Positions 8,212 to 19,127 of a stretch of 64,000 nt of DNA are shown piece after piece. The stretch is from Acidobacteriota bacterium (GTDB lineage Bacteria; Acidobacteriota; Blastocatellia; RBC074). Below the pieces are notes generated by a model. That model had not been told where the DNA came from, searched no databases, and saw only the letters and a list, made by a program, of their open reading frames with translations. Position numbers and translations under genes: made by a program. The DNA is taken from the NCBI GenBank assembly GCA_018269055.1, contig JAFDVI010000019.1, forward strand, positions 207,595-271,594, written 5' to 3'. Position 1 is the first letter of the stretch; every line of letters begins with the position of its first letter.

Positions 8212-9177
8212 ATGGCTGTTTTAGCAACCACTGAATCGAAAGCTACTATCTGGCGCGGTGTGCTGCAATACGCGGGTTTGCTGGCAGCGTTGTTGGTGCT
8301 GGTCGTTGCCTTCAGTCTGAAAACCGAGCACTTTCTGTCGCTGACGACCCTGCGCACGATTTCCAACCAGATTCCTGATGCCGTACTGCTCGCTACGGGC
8401 ATGACGTTGGTGATGATTGTAGGCGGCATTGATCTGTCGGTTGGCTCGGTGATGGCGTTCAGCGGAGCCGTGTTGGGCGTTTGCATTACCGAAGGGCATT
8501 GGCCGTTGCTGCCTTCGATATTGGTTTGTTTGCTTGCGGGAGCCGCGTGCGGTTTGACGAACGGGTTGATCATTGTGCGATGGAATTTGCCTTCGTTCAT
8601 CGTCACGCTGGGCATGCTGGAAATTGTGCGCGGCGCAACGTATTTGGTGACGCATTCACAGACGATCTACATCGGCGCTTCGGTTGAACGCATCAGCGCG
8701 GCTTTACTCGGCGGCGTGTCGTTGCCGTTTGCCTGCGCGATTGTCGCTGTCATCGCCGGCCACGTTGCGCTGACCAAAATGGTTTGGGGGCGCTACGCCA
8801 CGGCAATCGGCGCAAACGAAATTGCTGTGCGGTATTCCGGCATCAATCCGCGTCCGATCAAAGTGTCTGTCTTTGTCTTGAGCGGCTTGCTGGCCGCTTG
8901 TGCCGCCGTGTTGCAATGCGCGCGTTTGTCATCCGCCGACCCCAACGCAGGCGCCGGAGCCGAATTGCAAGCCATCGCCGCCTGTGTCATTGGCGGCGCC
9001 AGCTTGCTTGGTGGGCGAGGCTCCGTCATCAACACTTTTTTTGGCGTCTTGCTGATTGCGGTCTTGGAAACGGGCTTGGCGCAAATTGGCGCGCAGGAAC
9101 CGACTCGAAGGTTGATTACCGGCTGCGTAATTCTCGCGGCGGTGATTTTAGATGTCTACCGTTCACGACTGGCATAA
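8212..9177 (+). CDS. Ribose-type ABC transporter permease
   Basis: From the ATG at 8212 the protein has 321 residues; an in-frame GTG at 8173 would add 13 residues but lies inside the repeat region. It is very hydrophobic with about eight to ten membrane helices and shows the RbsC/XylH family signatures: LATGMTLVMIVGGIDLSVGS early, NGLIIVRWNLPSFIVTLGML in the middle and ACVIGGASLLGGRGSVINTF late. It would form the inner-membrane channel for the sugar delivered by the lipoprotein at 4599. The cytoplasmic ATPase (RbsA type) is missing between 4.6 and 9.2 kb and must be encoded elsewhere if the system works. Confidence 0.9.
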   Translation: MAVLATTESKATIWRGVLQYAGLLAALLVLVVAFSLKTEHFLSLTTLRTISNQIPDAVLLATGMTLVMIVGGIDLSVGSVMAFSGAVLGVCITEGHWPLLPSILVCLLAGAACGLTNGLIIVRWNLPSFIVTLGMLEIVRGATYLVTHSQTIYIGASVERISAALLGGVSLPFACAIVAVIAGHVALTKMVWGRYATAIGANEIAVRYSGINPRPIKVSVFVLSGLLAACAAVLQCARLSSADPNAGAGAELQAIAACVIGGASLLGGRGSVINTFFGVLLIAVLETGLAQIGAQEPTRRLITGCVILAAVILDVYRSRLA

Positions 9178-9232
9178 CTCACCACGCCTGCTCAGTTTCG
9201 CGGGCGCGGATTGGCATAGAAGGGAATCAAAT

Positions 9233-9418
9233 ATGGAACGTTCAAAACCGAATCTGGCTGTCTTGGCAATGCTCTTCATTATTGGGGTCAGCAGCCTGGT
9301 ACACTTTTCCAACAATGTGAGGTTGGTTGACGTTGTCGGCCTATCCGGCGGCGGAGCCGCTTGCGGCGCTGCCCTGTTTGGCGTCATTTTTACGCTCATC
9401 GCAAAAAACAAAGCCTGA
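9233..9418 (+). CDS. Small two-helix membrane protein
   Basis: A 61-residue protein; the ATG at 9233 follows GAAGGGA by a normal distance and is preferred to the upstream in-frame ATG at 9152. Two hydrophobic segments are visible (LAVLAMLFIIGVSSLV and a Gly/Ala-rich GLSGGGAACGAALFGVIF), ending in a short basic tail. No family is recognised. It is 55 bases after the permease on the same strand and could be co-transcribed, but the more distant spacing and lack of motif give no functional hint. A non-coding explanation cannot be fully excluded for a gene this small. Confidence 0.6.
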   Translation: MERSKPNLAVLAMLFIIGVSSLVHFSNNVRLVDVVGLSGGGAACGAALFGVIFTLIAKNKA

Positions 9419-9643
9419 TTTTTGCTCCCGAATCTCACTTGCGCCATTTTTGCAGTGGTGATTTTGGTTATGTGTCTTGCGGCGGATTTTGCGGAGAGCC
9501 AATGACGACTGCGACAAAAATGGCGGGCGTTGACGGCTCCACTTTCAGCCACTTAGAATCCCGTTTCATTCAAGGCAGACAAGCACTTCAAGGCTGCCAG
9601 ATCCAATACACTTATCAGGAAGTTCCCAGGAGAATTCAGATAG

Positions 9644-10381
9644 ATGCGACGTGAGATCACGGGTTGGTATAGCGAACGGCTGTTTCAGCAAATGCCGCTG
9701 GTCGCTTATGGGCATTATGGGCCGCCGATTTTGATGCTGCCGACGGCGGCGGCGGATTTTTTGGAATACGAACGCTTTCAGTTGATTGATTCGGTCAAAC
9801 CCTGGCTGGAAAATGGGAAGGCAAAGGCGTATTCGATCAATAGCGTCAACCGGCTGGCGCTGCTCAATAACAAGGCAAGCGCGCCGGAAAAGATTGAATG
9901 GTTGAATCGGTATGACAGTTACATCGTCAACGAAGTGCTGCCGTTGATTCGCCAGGATTGTCGAGGCGATGTGAAACCGATTGTCGTCGGCATCAGTTTG
10001 GGCGCGTATCTGGCGGCCAACACGTTCTTTCGACATACGGATTTGTTTGGCGGGGTCATCGCCCTGAGCGGCAGTTACGATATTCGCAGTTATATGGACG
10101 GGTATTACAACGACAGCGTCTACTACCATAACCCTGTGGATTATCTGTCGCGGTTGGATGACAACTTTCACTTGCCGACGCTACGGCACGGCGGACGGCA
10201 AATCATCATTTTCACAGGCCAGGGAGCCTATGAAGCGCCGGATCGTTCGCGCGCTTTGTCGAACATCTTGAACAGCAAAGGCATTCCGCATTGGTTGGAT
10301 GTCTGGGGACACGATGTAAACCACGATTGGCCTTGGTGGCGGAAAGCGATGCCGCATTACTTCGGCAAATTGTTTGGCTGA
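9644..10381 (+). CDS. Esterase-like alpha/beta hydrolase
   Basis: A 245-residue soluble protein; the ATG at 9644 is preceded by CAGGAGAA at a good distance. It resembles the COG4947-type esterases: GPPILMLPTAAADFLEYERF, the nucleophile elbow in VVGISLGAYLAA, GGVIALSGSYDI, and a C-terminal VWGHDVNHDWPWWRKAMPHYF that supplies the likely catalytic His (HDVNHDW). There is no signal peptide, so it should be cytoplasmic, cleaving an unknown ester. It stands alone, with about 225 bases of uninformative sequence upstream and about 105 downstream. Confidence 0.83.
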   Translation: MRREITGWYSERLFQQMPLVAYGHYGPPILMLPTAAADFLEYERFQLIDSVKPWLENGKAKAYSINSVNRLALLNNKASAPEKIEWLNRYDSYIVNEVLPLIRQDCRGDVKPIVVGISLGAYLAANTFFRHTDLFGGVIALSGSYDIRSYMDGYYNDSVYYHNPVDYLSRLDDNFHLPTLRHGGRQIIIFTGQGAYEAPDRSRALSNILNSKGIPHWLDVWGHDVNHDWPWWRKAMPHYFGKLFG

Positions 10382-10486
10382 TTACAGTGCGCAACTGATG
10401 CGCTGCGCTAATATCCTGACAGTTGTTCAAACTGACTCATCAACTCACTCAACACCGATAAGTTTCGGAAAGGATGGAAGGCTGTT

Positions 10487-11266
10487 ATGAAAAAAATTCT
10501 TTTTGCTTTGACAGTAGCCTGCGCGCTGGTGATTTCGGCATCGGCGCACGGCCACGACGGTAAAAAACACGATAACAAACAAACGGGGGCGAAAGCCAAA
10601 TCCGCCAAGGTCGAATTCCAGGGCAAAGGCGACGGCGTCGAAACCTGCCCCGTGAGCGGCGAACCGATCGGCAACAAAGACAACAAGGGAGTGTTTTTTG
10701 GCCGCACGGTGTATTTCTGCTGCGCCGATTGTTTGGCCGAAGCGAAAAAGTCTCCGGCGATGTACATCAAGAAAACTCAGAAAGAGCAGTTGGCTGCCAT
10801 CAAAGGCGCGAAGCCGGCGGAACATGGCGAGCACGGCGAACATCATGCTGATGCCAAACCTGCTGAGCACGGCGAGCATCACGCAATGATGCAGGATAAA
10901 TCTTCCGACGGTGCCGTGAAATTTCTGGGCAAAGGTGACGGCATTGAAACCTGCCCCGTGACCGGCGAGCCTGTCAACAAAAGCAAAAAATACGAAGTGG
11001 ATGGCAACGAATTCTATGTTTGCTGTGATGATTGCGTGGAAACGATCAAAAAGAATCCGGCTGCGTATTTGAAGAATTACAAACCGGCGAAGGTTGCGTT
11101 CCTGGGCAAAGGTGACGGCATCGAAACCTGCCCAGTGACCGGCGAGCCTGTGAACAAGAACCTGAAGAGCGAAGTCAACGGCATCACGTTTTATGTTTGC
11201 TGTGAAGGTTGCATGGAAACCGTCAAAAAGAATCCGGCTGCCTATTTGAAACAAGCAGCCAAATAA
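10487..11266 (+). CDS. Exported protein with three tandem YHS/TRASH-like metal-binding repeats
   Basis: 259 residues: a signal peptide ([20 protein letters not shown]), then three copies of one module at about 42-95, 144-196 and 201-255. Each reads GKGDGxETCPVxGEP, then FxxCCxxC and KKxPAxY. Between the first and second copies is a His/Glu-rich linker ([10 protein letters not shown] and AEHGEHH, about 110-132). The Cys sets and His-rich stretch strongly suggest binding of soft or transition metals such as copper in the periplasm. Copies two and three are nearly identical at the DNA level, which points to recent internal duplication. YHS/TRASH modules occur in metal sensors and chaperones; the exact metal and partner are unknown. 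A strong terminator follows. Confidence 0.85.
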   Translation: MKKILFALTVACALVISASAHGHDGKKHDNKQTGAKAKSAKVEFQGKGDGVETCPVSGEPIGNKDNKGVFFGRTVYFCCADCLAEAKKSPAMYIKKTQKEQLAAIKGAKPAEHGEHGEHHADAKPAEHGEHHAMMQDKSSDGAVKFLGKGDGIETCPVTGEPVNKSKKYEVDGNEFYVCCDDCVETIKKNPAAYLKNYKPAKVAFLGKGDGIETCPVTGEPVNKNLKSEVNGITFYVCCEGCMETVKKNPAAYLKQAAK

Positions 11267-11287
11267 GCTCAGCTCCAAGCTTGAGAG

Positions 11288-11322
11288 AAATGGCGAGGTT
11301 CGCACTGACCTCGCCATTTTTG
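11288..11322 (+). terminator. Intrinsic terminator after the YHS-repeat gene
   Basis: Perfect 12-bp stem AAATGGCGAGGT (11288-11299) with ACCTCGCCATTT (11308-11319), an 8-base loop and a run of five T starting at 11317. It lies 22 bases after the stop codon. Confidence 0.9.
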
Positions 11323-11380
11323 TGACTGAGTTGGTGGAACAATTTTGAAAATTGTTCCACTTGATCCTCGGAAAATTGAT

Positions 11381-12148
11381 TTAGGGAAGCGGGACGATTT
11401 TGTCAGAAAGCGCATCAATGATTTTCGGAACGTTGTTGCTTTCGCGCAGCCGTATGCCGAACAAACCCAGATTGAATAGCTTTCCCGGCGGGTGATAGAC
11501 CAACCTTCCCAGCAGGGAAGTGGCGCGGTCGTGATGTTCGATGGTGGCGGCTTGCTGTTCGGCGTCCAGCGCGTTCAACCGCAATGCGAAATTCCAGGCT
11601 TCCGTGCGCGAAACCTTCAAACTGAAATTGACAATGGCGTCATCCGCGCTCGGATCAATCTTGGCCAGAAACCCAATCCACGGCGACAAATCCCCGATTT
11701 CCTTTTCCACCGGCATTACCAGCGAAGCTAGAATCAGATTGATTGTCTCGAAATCCTGTTTGAGCGGCGGCAGTTGATCGCCCGGACACGTTGTCACTGC
11801 CGCGATTCCCAAATCCAAATTGATGTGCGCATTGATGCCCAGCAGCAGATGTTGCAGGATCAACGGTCGCCAGTGCTGCGCCGCTTCAAACGCCACTTGC
11901 CAGGATCGCGTAGGTTGTTTGCCCTGGCGGTACAAATCGTAAGCCGTCAAATAGCGGTTGGCGAACACAACATCCAACCGCTCCATGCATTCGCTATTTT
12001 GAAACCGTCCCTGGGCAATGCCATGTTTGACGCTGATGGTGACGGATCGGTACAGCGCGGCGAAATACCCCAGCCGGCTGCGCTTTTGGCGCGCTTCTTC
12101 GATGATTTCCGTGAGGCGAACAATGACTTCATCAATCGTGTTGACCAT
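11381..12148 (-). CDS. DUF5995-like protein
   Basis: 255 residues from the ATG at 12148. The open frame runs on far upstream, but that part lies over the carboxyltransferase gene on the other strand and has no protein-like pattern. The protein has VIVRLTEIIEEARQKRSRLG, FAALYRSVTISVKHGIAQG, MERLDVVFANRYLTAYDLY and a striking ILQHLLLGINAHINLDLG core; the paired His residues (QHLLLGINAHINLDL) could bind metal. This matches my memory of the DUF5995 family, of unknown function. No signal peptide is seen. It is divergently arranged with the carboxyltransferase gene; a ribosome-binding site before the start is weak. Confidence 0.82.
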   Translation of the reverse strand: MVNTIDEVIVRLTEIIEEARQKRSRLGYFAALYRSVTISVKHGIAQGRFQNSECMERLDVVFANRYLTAYDLYRQGKQPTRSWQVAFEAAQHWRPLILQHLLLGINAHINLDLGIAAVTTCPGDQLPPLKQDFETINLILASLVMPVEKEIGDLSPWIGFLAKIDPSADDAIVNFSLKVSRTEAWNFALRLNALDAEQQAATIEHHDRATSLLGRLVYHPPGKLFNLGLFGIRLRESNNVPKIIDALSDKIVPLP

Positions 12149-12280
12149 AAATTTTTGAGTGGAAAACGGTAGAGGTTGAGCCGCTTGATTCCAGACTACA
12201 TCAGCAGGCTTGACAGTTTGCTGACCTCGGTTAAGTCTAGCCGTCCGCAGCAAATCAAGCAAAAATCTGGAGAACAAATT

Positions 12281-13837
12281 TTGAGCTGGCAACCTGAAGT
12301 TGACGAGATCAAACGCCGGGTCGAACTGGCAAAACAAATGGGCGGCGAAGCCAACGTTGCGCGCCAACACGCGAACGGCAGATTGACCGTGCGGGAACGC
12401 ATTGACCGTTTGCTGGACGCGGGTTCGTTTCATGAAGTCGGCGCATTGGCGGGCAAGGCGGCTTATGTGGATGGCGAGTTGGTGGAGTTTATGCCATCGA
12501 ATTTTGTTTGCGGTCTGGGACGAATCAACAATCGTCGAGTGGTTGTCGGCGGCGACGATTTCACAGTGCGCGGTGGCGCTGCCGATGCCAGCATCGGGCA
12601 CAAGATGAGTTATTCGGAGCGCATGGCGCGCGAGCTTCGCTTGCCGTTGATTCGATTGGTTGATGGCACAGGTGGAGGCGGTAGCGTGAAAACGCTGGAA
12701 ATGACAGGTCGAACGTACGTTCCGGCAAATCCGGCTTGGGATATTGTCGTCGCTTCGATGTCGGAAATCCCTGTGGTGGCAGCGGCGCTGGGGCCTTGCG
12801 CGGGGTTGGGAGCCGTGCGCGTTGTCAGTTCGCACTTTTCGGTGATGGTCAAAGGTGTCAGCCAATTGTTTGTCGCCGGGCCGCCGGTGGTCGTTCGCGG
12901 TGTCGGCGAAAATGTGACCAAAGAAGAACTGGGCGGTTCCAGCATTCATGCGCACGGCAGCGGCTGCGTGGATAACGAAGTCGAAACGGAAGATGAAGCC
13001 TTCGCCGAAATTCGCCGCTTTCTTTCGTATTTGCCGCAGAACGTTTGGCAGATTCCACTGCGAGTGGAAAACCGCGACGATCCGGCGCGCAGCGAAGAAG
13101 AGTTGCTTTCGATCATTCCACACGACCGGCGTTTGGCGTATGACGTGCGGCGAATTTTAAGTTTGGTGCTCGACCGCGATTCGTTTTTTGAAATCGGCAG
13201 GTTTTACGGACGGCCCTTGGTCGCTGGCTTGGCGCGGTTGAACGGTTACGCTGTGGGCGTGATGGCGGGCGACCCGAAACAGGGCGGCGGCGCGCTGGAC
13301 GCCGACGGCAGCGAGAAAATGACGCGCTTTGCCGACCTGTGCAACACCTTTCATTTGCCGGTTGTGAACTTTGTAGATCAACCGGGTTTCCTGATTGGCA
13401 CGCGCGCGGAGCGAATGGGCACAGCTCGGTATGGCGCACGAGCGATGGCGGCCGTCTATCAGGCGACGATTCCGTGGTGTTCGATCATTTTGCGCCGCGT
13501 GTTCGGCGTTGCTGGGGCTGCGCACGGTAATGCTCAAGCATTGAATTTGCGCTACGCCTGGCCGAGCGGCGATTGGGGATCGCTGCCAATCGAAGGCGGC
13601 GTGATGGCGGCCTACAAACGCGACATAGAGTCCGCGCCTGACCCTGAAGCCCGGCGACGAGAGATTGAAGAAAAGCTAAACGAATTGCGTTCACCGTTTC
13701 GAACCGCCGAAGCGTTTGGCATCGAAGAAATCATTGACCCGCGCGACACGCGGCGGTTGCTGTGCGATTGGGTGGAAATGGCCTATGACTTATTGCCAAC
13801 GCAACTTGGCGTGAAACTACATGGCTTTCGTCCATGA
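12281..13837 (+). CDS. Acyl-CoA carboxyltransferase (propionyl/methylcrotonyl-CoA carboxylase beta type)
   Basis: The frame is open from 12176, but CTGGAGAA precedes a TTG at 12281 at ideal spacing, giving 518 residues. Hallmarks of the biotin-dependent carboxyltransferase fold are RQHANGRLTVRERIDRLLD, the first-half oxyanion region GGAADASIGHKMSYSERM and VDGTGGGGSVKTLE, and the second-half DLCNTFHLPVVNFVDQPGF, GARAMAAVYQATIP and LNLRYAWPSGDWG. It moves the carboxyl group from carboxybiotin to an acyl-CoA. The usual biotin carboxylase/carrier partner is not nearby, so the acyl-CoA (propionyl, methylcrotonyl or other) is not fixed. The length and both halves are complete. It converges on the SDR/GH88 pair across a long inverted repeat. 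Confidence 0.88.
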   Translation: MSWQPEVDEIKRRVELAKQMGGEANVARQHANGRLTVRERIDRLLDAGSFHEVGALAGKAAYVDGELVEFMPSNFVCGLGRINNRRVVVGGDDFTVRGGAADASIGHKMSYSERMARELRLPLIRLVDGTGGGGSVKTLEMTGRTYVPANPAWDIVVASMSEIPVVAAALGPCAGLGAVRVVSSHFSVMVKGVSQLFVAGPPVVVRGVGENVTKEELGGSSIHAHGSGCVDNEVETEDEAFAEIRRFLSYLPQNVWQIPLRVENRDDPARSEEELLSIIPHDRRLAYDVRRILSLVLDRDSFFEIGRFYGRPLVAGLARLNGYAVGVMAGDPKQGGGALDADGSEKMTRFADLCNTFHLPVVNFVDQPGFLIGTRAERMGTARYGARAMAAVYQATIPWCSIILRRVFGVAGAAHGNAQALNLRYAWPSGDWGSLPIEGGVMAAYKRDIESAPDPEARRREIEEKLNELRSPFRTAEAFGIEEIIDPRDTRRLLCDWVEMAYDLLPTQLGVKLHGFRP

Positions 13838-13841
13838 GGCT

Positions 13842-13940
13842 TGGGTACGCATTGCTTCCAGCGTGCGGTCTTTCTCAAAAGACACATTGAAAAGCAGTGC
13901 GCGCATCGCCAAGCCTGCACGCTGGAAGCGTGCGCACCCA
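13842..13940. repeat. Long imperfect inverted repeat (REP/MITE-like)
   Basis: The left arm (13842-13866, TGGGTACGCATTGCTTCCAGCGTGC split over two parts) pairs with the right arm (13917-13940): 13 perfect base pairs (GCTTCCAGCGTGC) plus an imperfect tail of TGGGTxCGCA. The 50-base loop holds nothing obvious. It sits between two convergent genes, a usual place for REP- or MITE-like dispersed elements. No second copy was noticed in the window. Confidence 0.6.
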
Positions 13941-13942
13941 GG

Positions 13943-14725
13943 TTAAAGCGTTCGCAAGTGAAAGCCGCCGTCCACATTGATGACTTCGCCGGTTGAGAAA
14001 GGGAAATCTCCGCGAGCGATGGCGGCGACTGCGCGTCCCACATCTTCCGGCAATCCCCAACGGCGAATCGGCCACGCGCCATCGGCGATCAGCCTGTCGT
14101 ACTTTTCCTTCACGCCTTCGGTCATATCGGTCGCGATGACGCCGGGGCGAACTTCGTAAACATTGATGCCGAATTCCGCCAAGCGTGCGGCGAACAAGGA
14201 AGTCATCATCGCCAGGCCCGCTTTGGCGACGCAGTAATCTCCGCGATTGACCGAAGCCGTATAAGCCGAAACCGAAGTGATCGTCACAATGCGTGGCGAG
14301 CCGAACAAACTGACGTTGCCGCTTTTCACCTGTTCGATCATCTGGTTGGCGACAGCTTGGGTCAGAAAGTACGGGCCTTTCAGATTGATGTTGATCAACC
14401 GGTCAAAGGATTCTTCGCCAGCTTCCAGAATGTCCGCGCGGACGTTTGGCGCAACGCCAGCGTTGTTCACCAGCAAATCAATTCGCCCGAAAGTGGCCAG
14501 AGTTTCTGCCACCAAACGCGCGCGGTTTTCAGCGGAAGCGACATCAGCGCGAACGGTGATGCCTTCACTGCCTGCCGCGCGAACGAGTTGCAAGCATTCA
14601 TCCGCCGCCGCCGCGTTGCCCGCGTAATTGATGACCACAGCGTGGCCGAGTTTCGCCAGTTCGATTGCGATGCCTCGGCCAATGCCGCGCCCTGCGCCTG
14701 TGACGATGGAAACCGGTCTGGTCAT
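13943..14725 (-). CDS. Short-chain dehydrogenase/reductase (FabG-like)
   Basis: 260 residues, the usual SDR length. It has the nucleotide motif [12 protein letters not shown] at about residues 9-20, the NNAG motif ([10 protein letters not shown]), the Ser in [10 protein letters not shown] and the catalytic YCVAK pair, then RPGVIATDM and a C-terminal [12 protein letters not shown]. It oxidises or reduces a hydroxyl/keto group with NAD(P)(H). Annotation pipelines often call such proteins 3-oxoacyl-ACP reductase, but its ATGA overlap with a GH88-like uronic-acid hydrolase gene suggests a role in uronate breakdown, as in KduD-type dehydrogenases. That role is inferred from context only. It is the second gene of a two-gene minus-strand operon. 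Confidence 0.85.
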   Translation of the reverse strand: MTRPVSIVTGAGRGIGRGIAIELAKLGHAVVINYAGNAAAADECLQLVRAAGSEGITVRADVASAENRARLVAETLATFGRIDLLVNNAGVAPNVRADILEAGEESFDRLININLKGPYFLTQAVANQMIEQVKSGNVSLFGSPRIVTITSVSAYTASVNRGDYCVAKAGLAMMTSLFAARLAEFGINVYEVRPGVIATDMTEGVKEKYDRLIADGAWPIRRWGLPEDVGRAVAAIARGDFPFSTGEVINVDGGFHLRTL

Positions 14726-15993
14726 TTTTGCGCTCCGTCGGGGGAAGGCATCTCTTCTTCGGTAGGGCCGTCATTCCATGTTTTCGCCCAAGCTGGCAGC
14801 GAATCTTCGGGGTACGGTTTGACGATGGACGGCTTCATCTCGGCAGGCAATGTCGCTTCGCCCAGCACGTCCAGCGCCTTGTGCAAGGCTTCGACGAAAA
14901 AGTATTCGCCAAACAACACGGCTTCGTGAACGCCCAGGTTTTTGTGGATGTGATAGACGCCGCCGCTCAAAATGCCTTCAAAGCCCGGCGTCAGATTGCC
15001 CAGGTATTTTTCGGAAAGCGTTTTTAACGAAGTCAGCGCGAAGTCTCGATACGAGCGCGCTTTCGTTTTGTCCGGCGTGACTTCGGCTAAATCCAGCAAA
15101 CCCGATGCGGCAATGGCACAAGCAGAAGTATCCACTTGCGATTTTGCAAGCGGGCCGCTTTCCGGCGCATCGTAATCCCACGGCGTGACACCATTGGCGG
15201 GCGTGTTTTCCAGATAGTAATCCGCGTTGAGCATCGCGGTTTGCAGGTAATCAATCTGCCCGCTTTGCAAAAACGACCGCGTGAACCCATACAACGACCA
15301 CGCCAAACCTCGGCTCCAACAGGAATCTCCGCGGTAGCCTTGATGCGTGGACTGGCGCAGGCATTCGCCTGTGTTCAAATCGAAAATGGCTTCGTGAGCA
15401 GTCGAACCATCTCCGCGAACGATGGTTCGTCGAGTGGTTTGGCAATGTTTGTTGGCAATGTCCAGCAAATGATCGTCTTCGGTTTCGATCCCGGCGTGAA
15501 AAATCGTCCCGACGTTCATCATGATGTCAATGAACAGGGAAGCCGGTTCGACGAACGAACGCAGGTATTGCCCCTTTTCCATAAACCGCATCGCCATCGT
15601 TTTGCCTGCTTGAATCAGCAGCGGGCGGATGCGTTCAACCGGCCCGCCGAGTTCCAACCAGCGCAGATGCGTCGAAAAAAACAAAAAGCCCAGATCGTGA
15701 ACCGCGCGGTCATATTGGCGTTGTTCCAGCGGCGTCGTATAACGAATTGCAGCGTTCAGCCAGTCCTCATCGCCAGTGGCTTCGGCGAAGATGAACATCA
15801 TTCCCGGATAAAATCCATCGCACCAATGTGTCCAGCGTTTGCGATCCTGGCCGAACTTTCCGCCCACGGTGTACATCGGGTAATAATCCGCCGGGTATTT
15901 CTCCAGCAGGGAACTGACCTGATCCTGGGCAAAGCTAAACGCATTTTCCAGTGTTGTCAGCAGAGATTCTTGCTCGTGCATTGAGCTTGGCAT
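14722..15993 (-). CDS. GH88/GH105-family unsaturated glycuronyl hydrolase-like protein
   Basis: 423 residues from the ATG at 15993, which has GGAG seven bases before it; a TTG at 16008 is also in frame. The (alpha/alpha)6 barrel signatures are [27 protein letters not shown] with the catalytic Asp, [11 protein letters not shown] with the second conserved Asp, and [17 protein letters not shown]. Family members hydrate and cleave the unsaturated uronic acid left by polysaccharide lyases. There is no signal peptide, so it should act on imported oligosaccharides in the cytoplasm. The stop overlaps the SDR start, so both proteins likely act in one pathway. The parent polysaccharide is not identified, as no lyase is in view. 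Confidence 0.88.
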   Translation of the reverse strand: MPSSMHEQESLLTTLENAFSFAQDQVSSLLEKYPADYYPMYTVGGKFGQDRKRWTHWCDGFYPGMMFIFAEATGDEDWLNAAIRYTTPLEQRQYDRAVHDLGFLFFSTHLRWLELGGPVERIRPLLIQAGKTMAMRFMEKGQYLRSFVEPASLFIDIMMNVGTIFHAGIETEDDHLLDIANKHCQTTRRTIVRGDGSTAHEAIFDLNTGECLRQSTHQGYRGDSCWSRGLAWSLYGFTRSFLQSGQIDYLQTAMLNADYYLENTPANGVTPWDYDAPESGPLAKSQVDTSACAIAASGLLDLAEVTPDKTKARSYRDFALTSLKTLSEKYLGNLTPGFEGILSGGVYHIHKNLGVHEAVLFGEYFFVEALHKALDVLGEATLPAEMKPSIVKPYPEDSLPAWAKTWNDGPTEEEMPSPDGAQK

Positions 15994-16013
15994 TTTGGTC
16001 TCCAACAATAAAG

Positions 16014-16046
16014 CGGCTGACAGCAGTCTGTAGCCGCTGTCAGCCG
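16014..16046 (-). terminator. Hairpin ending the radical SAM transcript
   Basis: Perfect 11-bp stem CGGCTGACAGC (16014-16024) with GCTGTCAGCCG (16036-16046). Read on the minus strand it is followed by CTTTATTGTT, a moderate U-rich tail. It lies between the stop of the radical SAM gene and the start of the GH88 gene. Confidence 0.65.
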
Positions 16047-16097
16047 TGAGTTTAAGGTACGGGTGATACCTCTTTTGTTTTTGGTTCAGGTAAACTT

Positions 16098-18137
<2,040 letters not shown>

Positions 18138-18815
18138 TCGCTCTCCTCAATTTTTTTTCTACTTGTGGGTTTACTTCAAAGCGCGCCCACCTGGGGGACA
18201 CACATAATGCAAAGTCAACTTCGCTCAGCTTTACTCAATCGCTATGCTCAGTTGGCCGATCTGTCTATCTAATTACTTGGAGACTTAGACCGGACTCAGA
18301 ACTCTTAAAATGACGGTTTATGTTTTTGTAAGAGGGTAAATCTTCAAGCTGAAACCCAAGCATATACTGGGCCAGAAGAGCGTAGTTGAGAAAAGAAATT
18401 TTTATTGCCGGTCAAATCGCTCAGGATTTCGGGTAAACGGTTGATTGGCTTAGAGAAAAGTCTGGTGCTGGGAATCGGAGTTGTTCAAGAAATGTTGCCC
18501 TATTATGCGAGTAAGTCAAAGTGGTGCTAATTTGTACCGAATTATCTAAGTCTCGCGACAGCCATCTGAGTCAAATAGAGGTAAAAACATTAGCCACCTT
18601 GTAAAGTGTAGCAAGATGACCTGTCATCTTACGGAAGCTGAAAATTGCCGAATCGAAATGACCACTGAGATAGACAGGAACCGGAAAGCCTTGCCTATCT
18701 TGGTGTCCAATTAAGCCTAACAGCCGGATGGAAAGATGGGGATTGTGTACGTATCCGTCTCCGACAAGGGCAAGGCATATAGGTTGTGGCTTTGATTGAT
18801 TGCGCTTGCCGAAGC
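18138..18815. other. Gene-poor stretch upstream of the Tes-like gene
   Basis: About 680 bases with no convincing gene on either strand: reading frames are short and broken. The part next to 18137 must hold the promoter of the radical SAM gene, though no clear -35/-10 pair was assigned. It contains a perfect operator-like palindrome at 18613-18630 and a weaker hairpin around 18668-18700 (AGATAG paired with CTATCT). Confidence 0.6.
18613..18630. promoter_or_regulatory. Perfect palindrome, operator-like
   Basis: AAGATGACCTGTCATCTT: two perfect 8-base arms around a CT centre. Such an 18-bp palindrome is the usual form of a dimeric repressor site. It is about 480 bases from the nearest start codon, so its target is unclear. 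Confidence 0.45.
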
Positions 18816-19127
18816 TTACGCATTCGCGTTGAAGTTGATTGCTGCACCCAGAATGCCAATGTCTGTCGGCGATTGACTGAAGACTTTCAGCCAGCGTGTG
18901 TGTCCCGCTGGGACAAAGATTTCAAAGCGTGGGGCAGTGCACGGGAAGTTATTGGTAATCGAATTGCGCAACTGACAGCTTCCCGTCAATTGAAAGCTCA
19001 GTGCACTTTCCGCATCGTCGTACAAAATGCCGAAAAGCGTTCCCAGCATCGAAGCGCCGATGCCAAAATTGCTGCTGTTGTCTCGCTCTGCGAGTGGGCG
19101 GAAGCGAATCGGCAGATGATGAAGGCA
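18816..19127 (-). pseudogene. Remnant of the C-terminal part of a secreted protein
   Basis: Read on the minus strand, the frame from 19127 to the TAA at 18816 gives a protein-like run: SSNFGIGASMLGTLFGILYD, SALSFQLTGSCQLRN, NFPCTAPRFEIFVPAGHTRW and LGAAINFNANA. It looks like the last beta-rich domain, with a Cys pair, of secreted proteins common in these bacteria. A TGA at 19128-19130 cuts the frame, there is no start signal or signal peptide upstream, and the preceding codons do not look like protein. I therefore read it as a decayed gene end. It could instead be a short expressed piece starting at the ATG at 19049. Confidence 0.45.

Noticed and set aside
12149..13123. Long minus-strand frame extending the DUF5995 protein upstream to 580 residues
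   Set aside because: It lies over the carboxyltransferase gene and the added part has no protein-like pattern; the DUF5995 match begins at the ATG at 12148.
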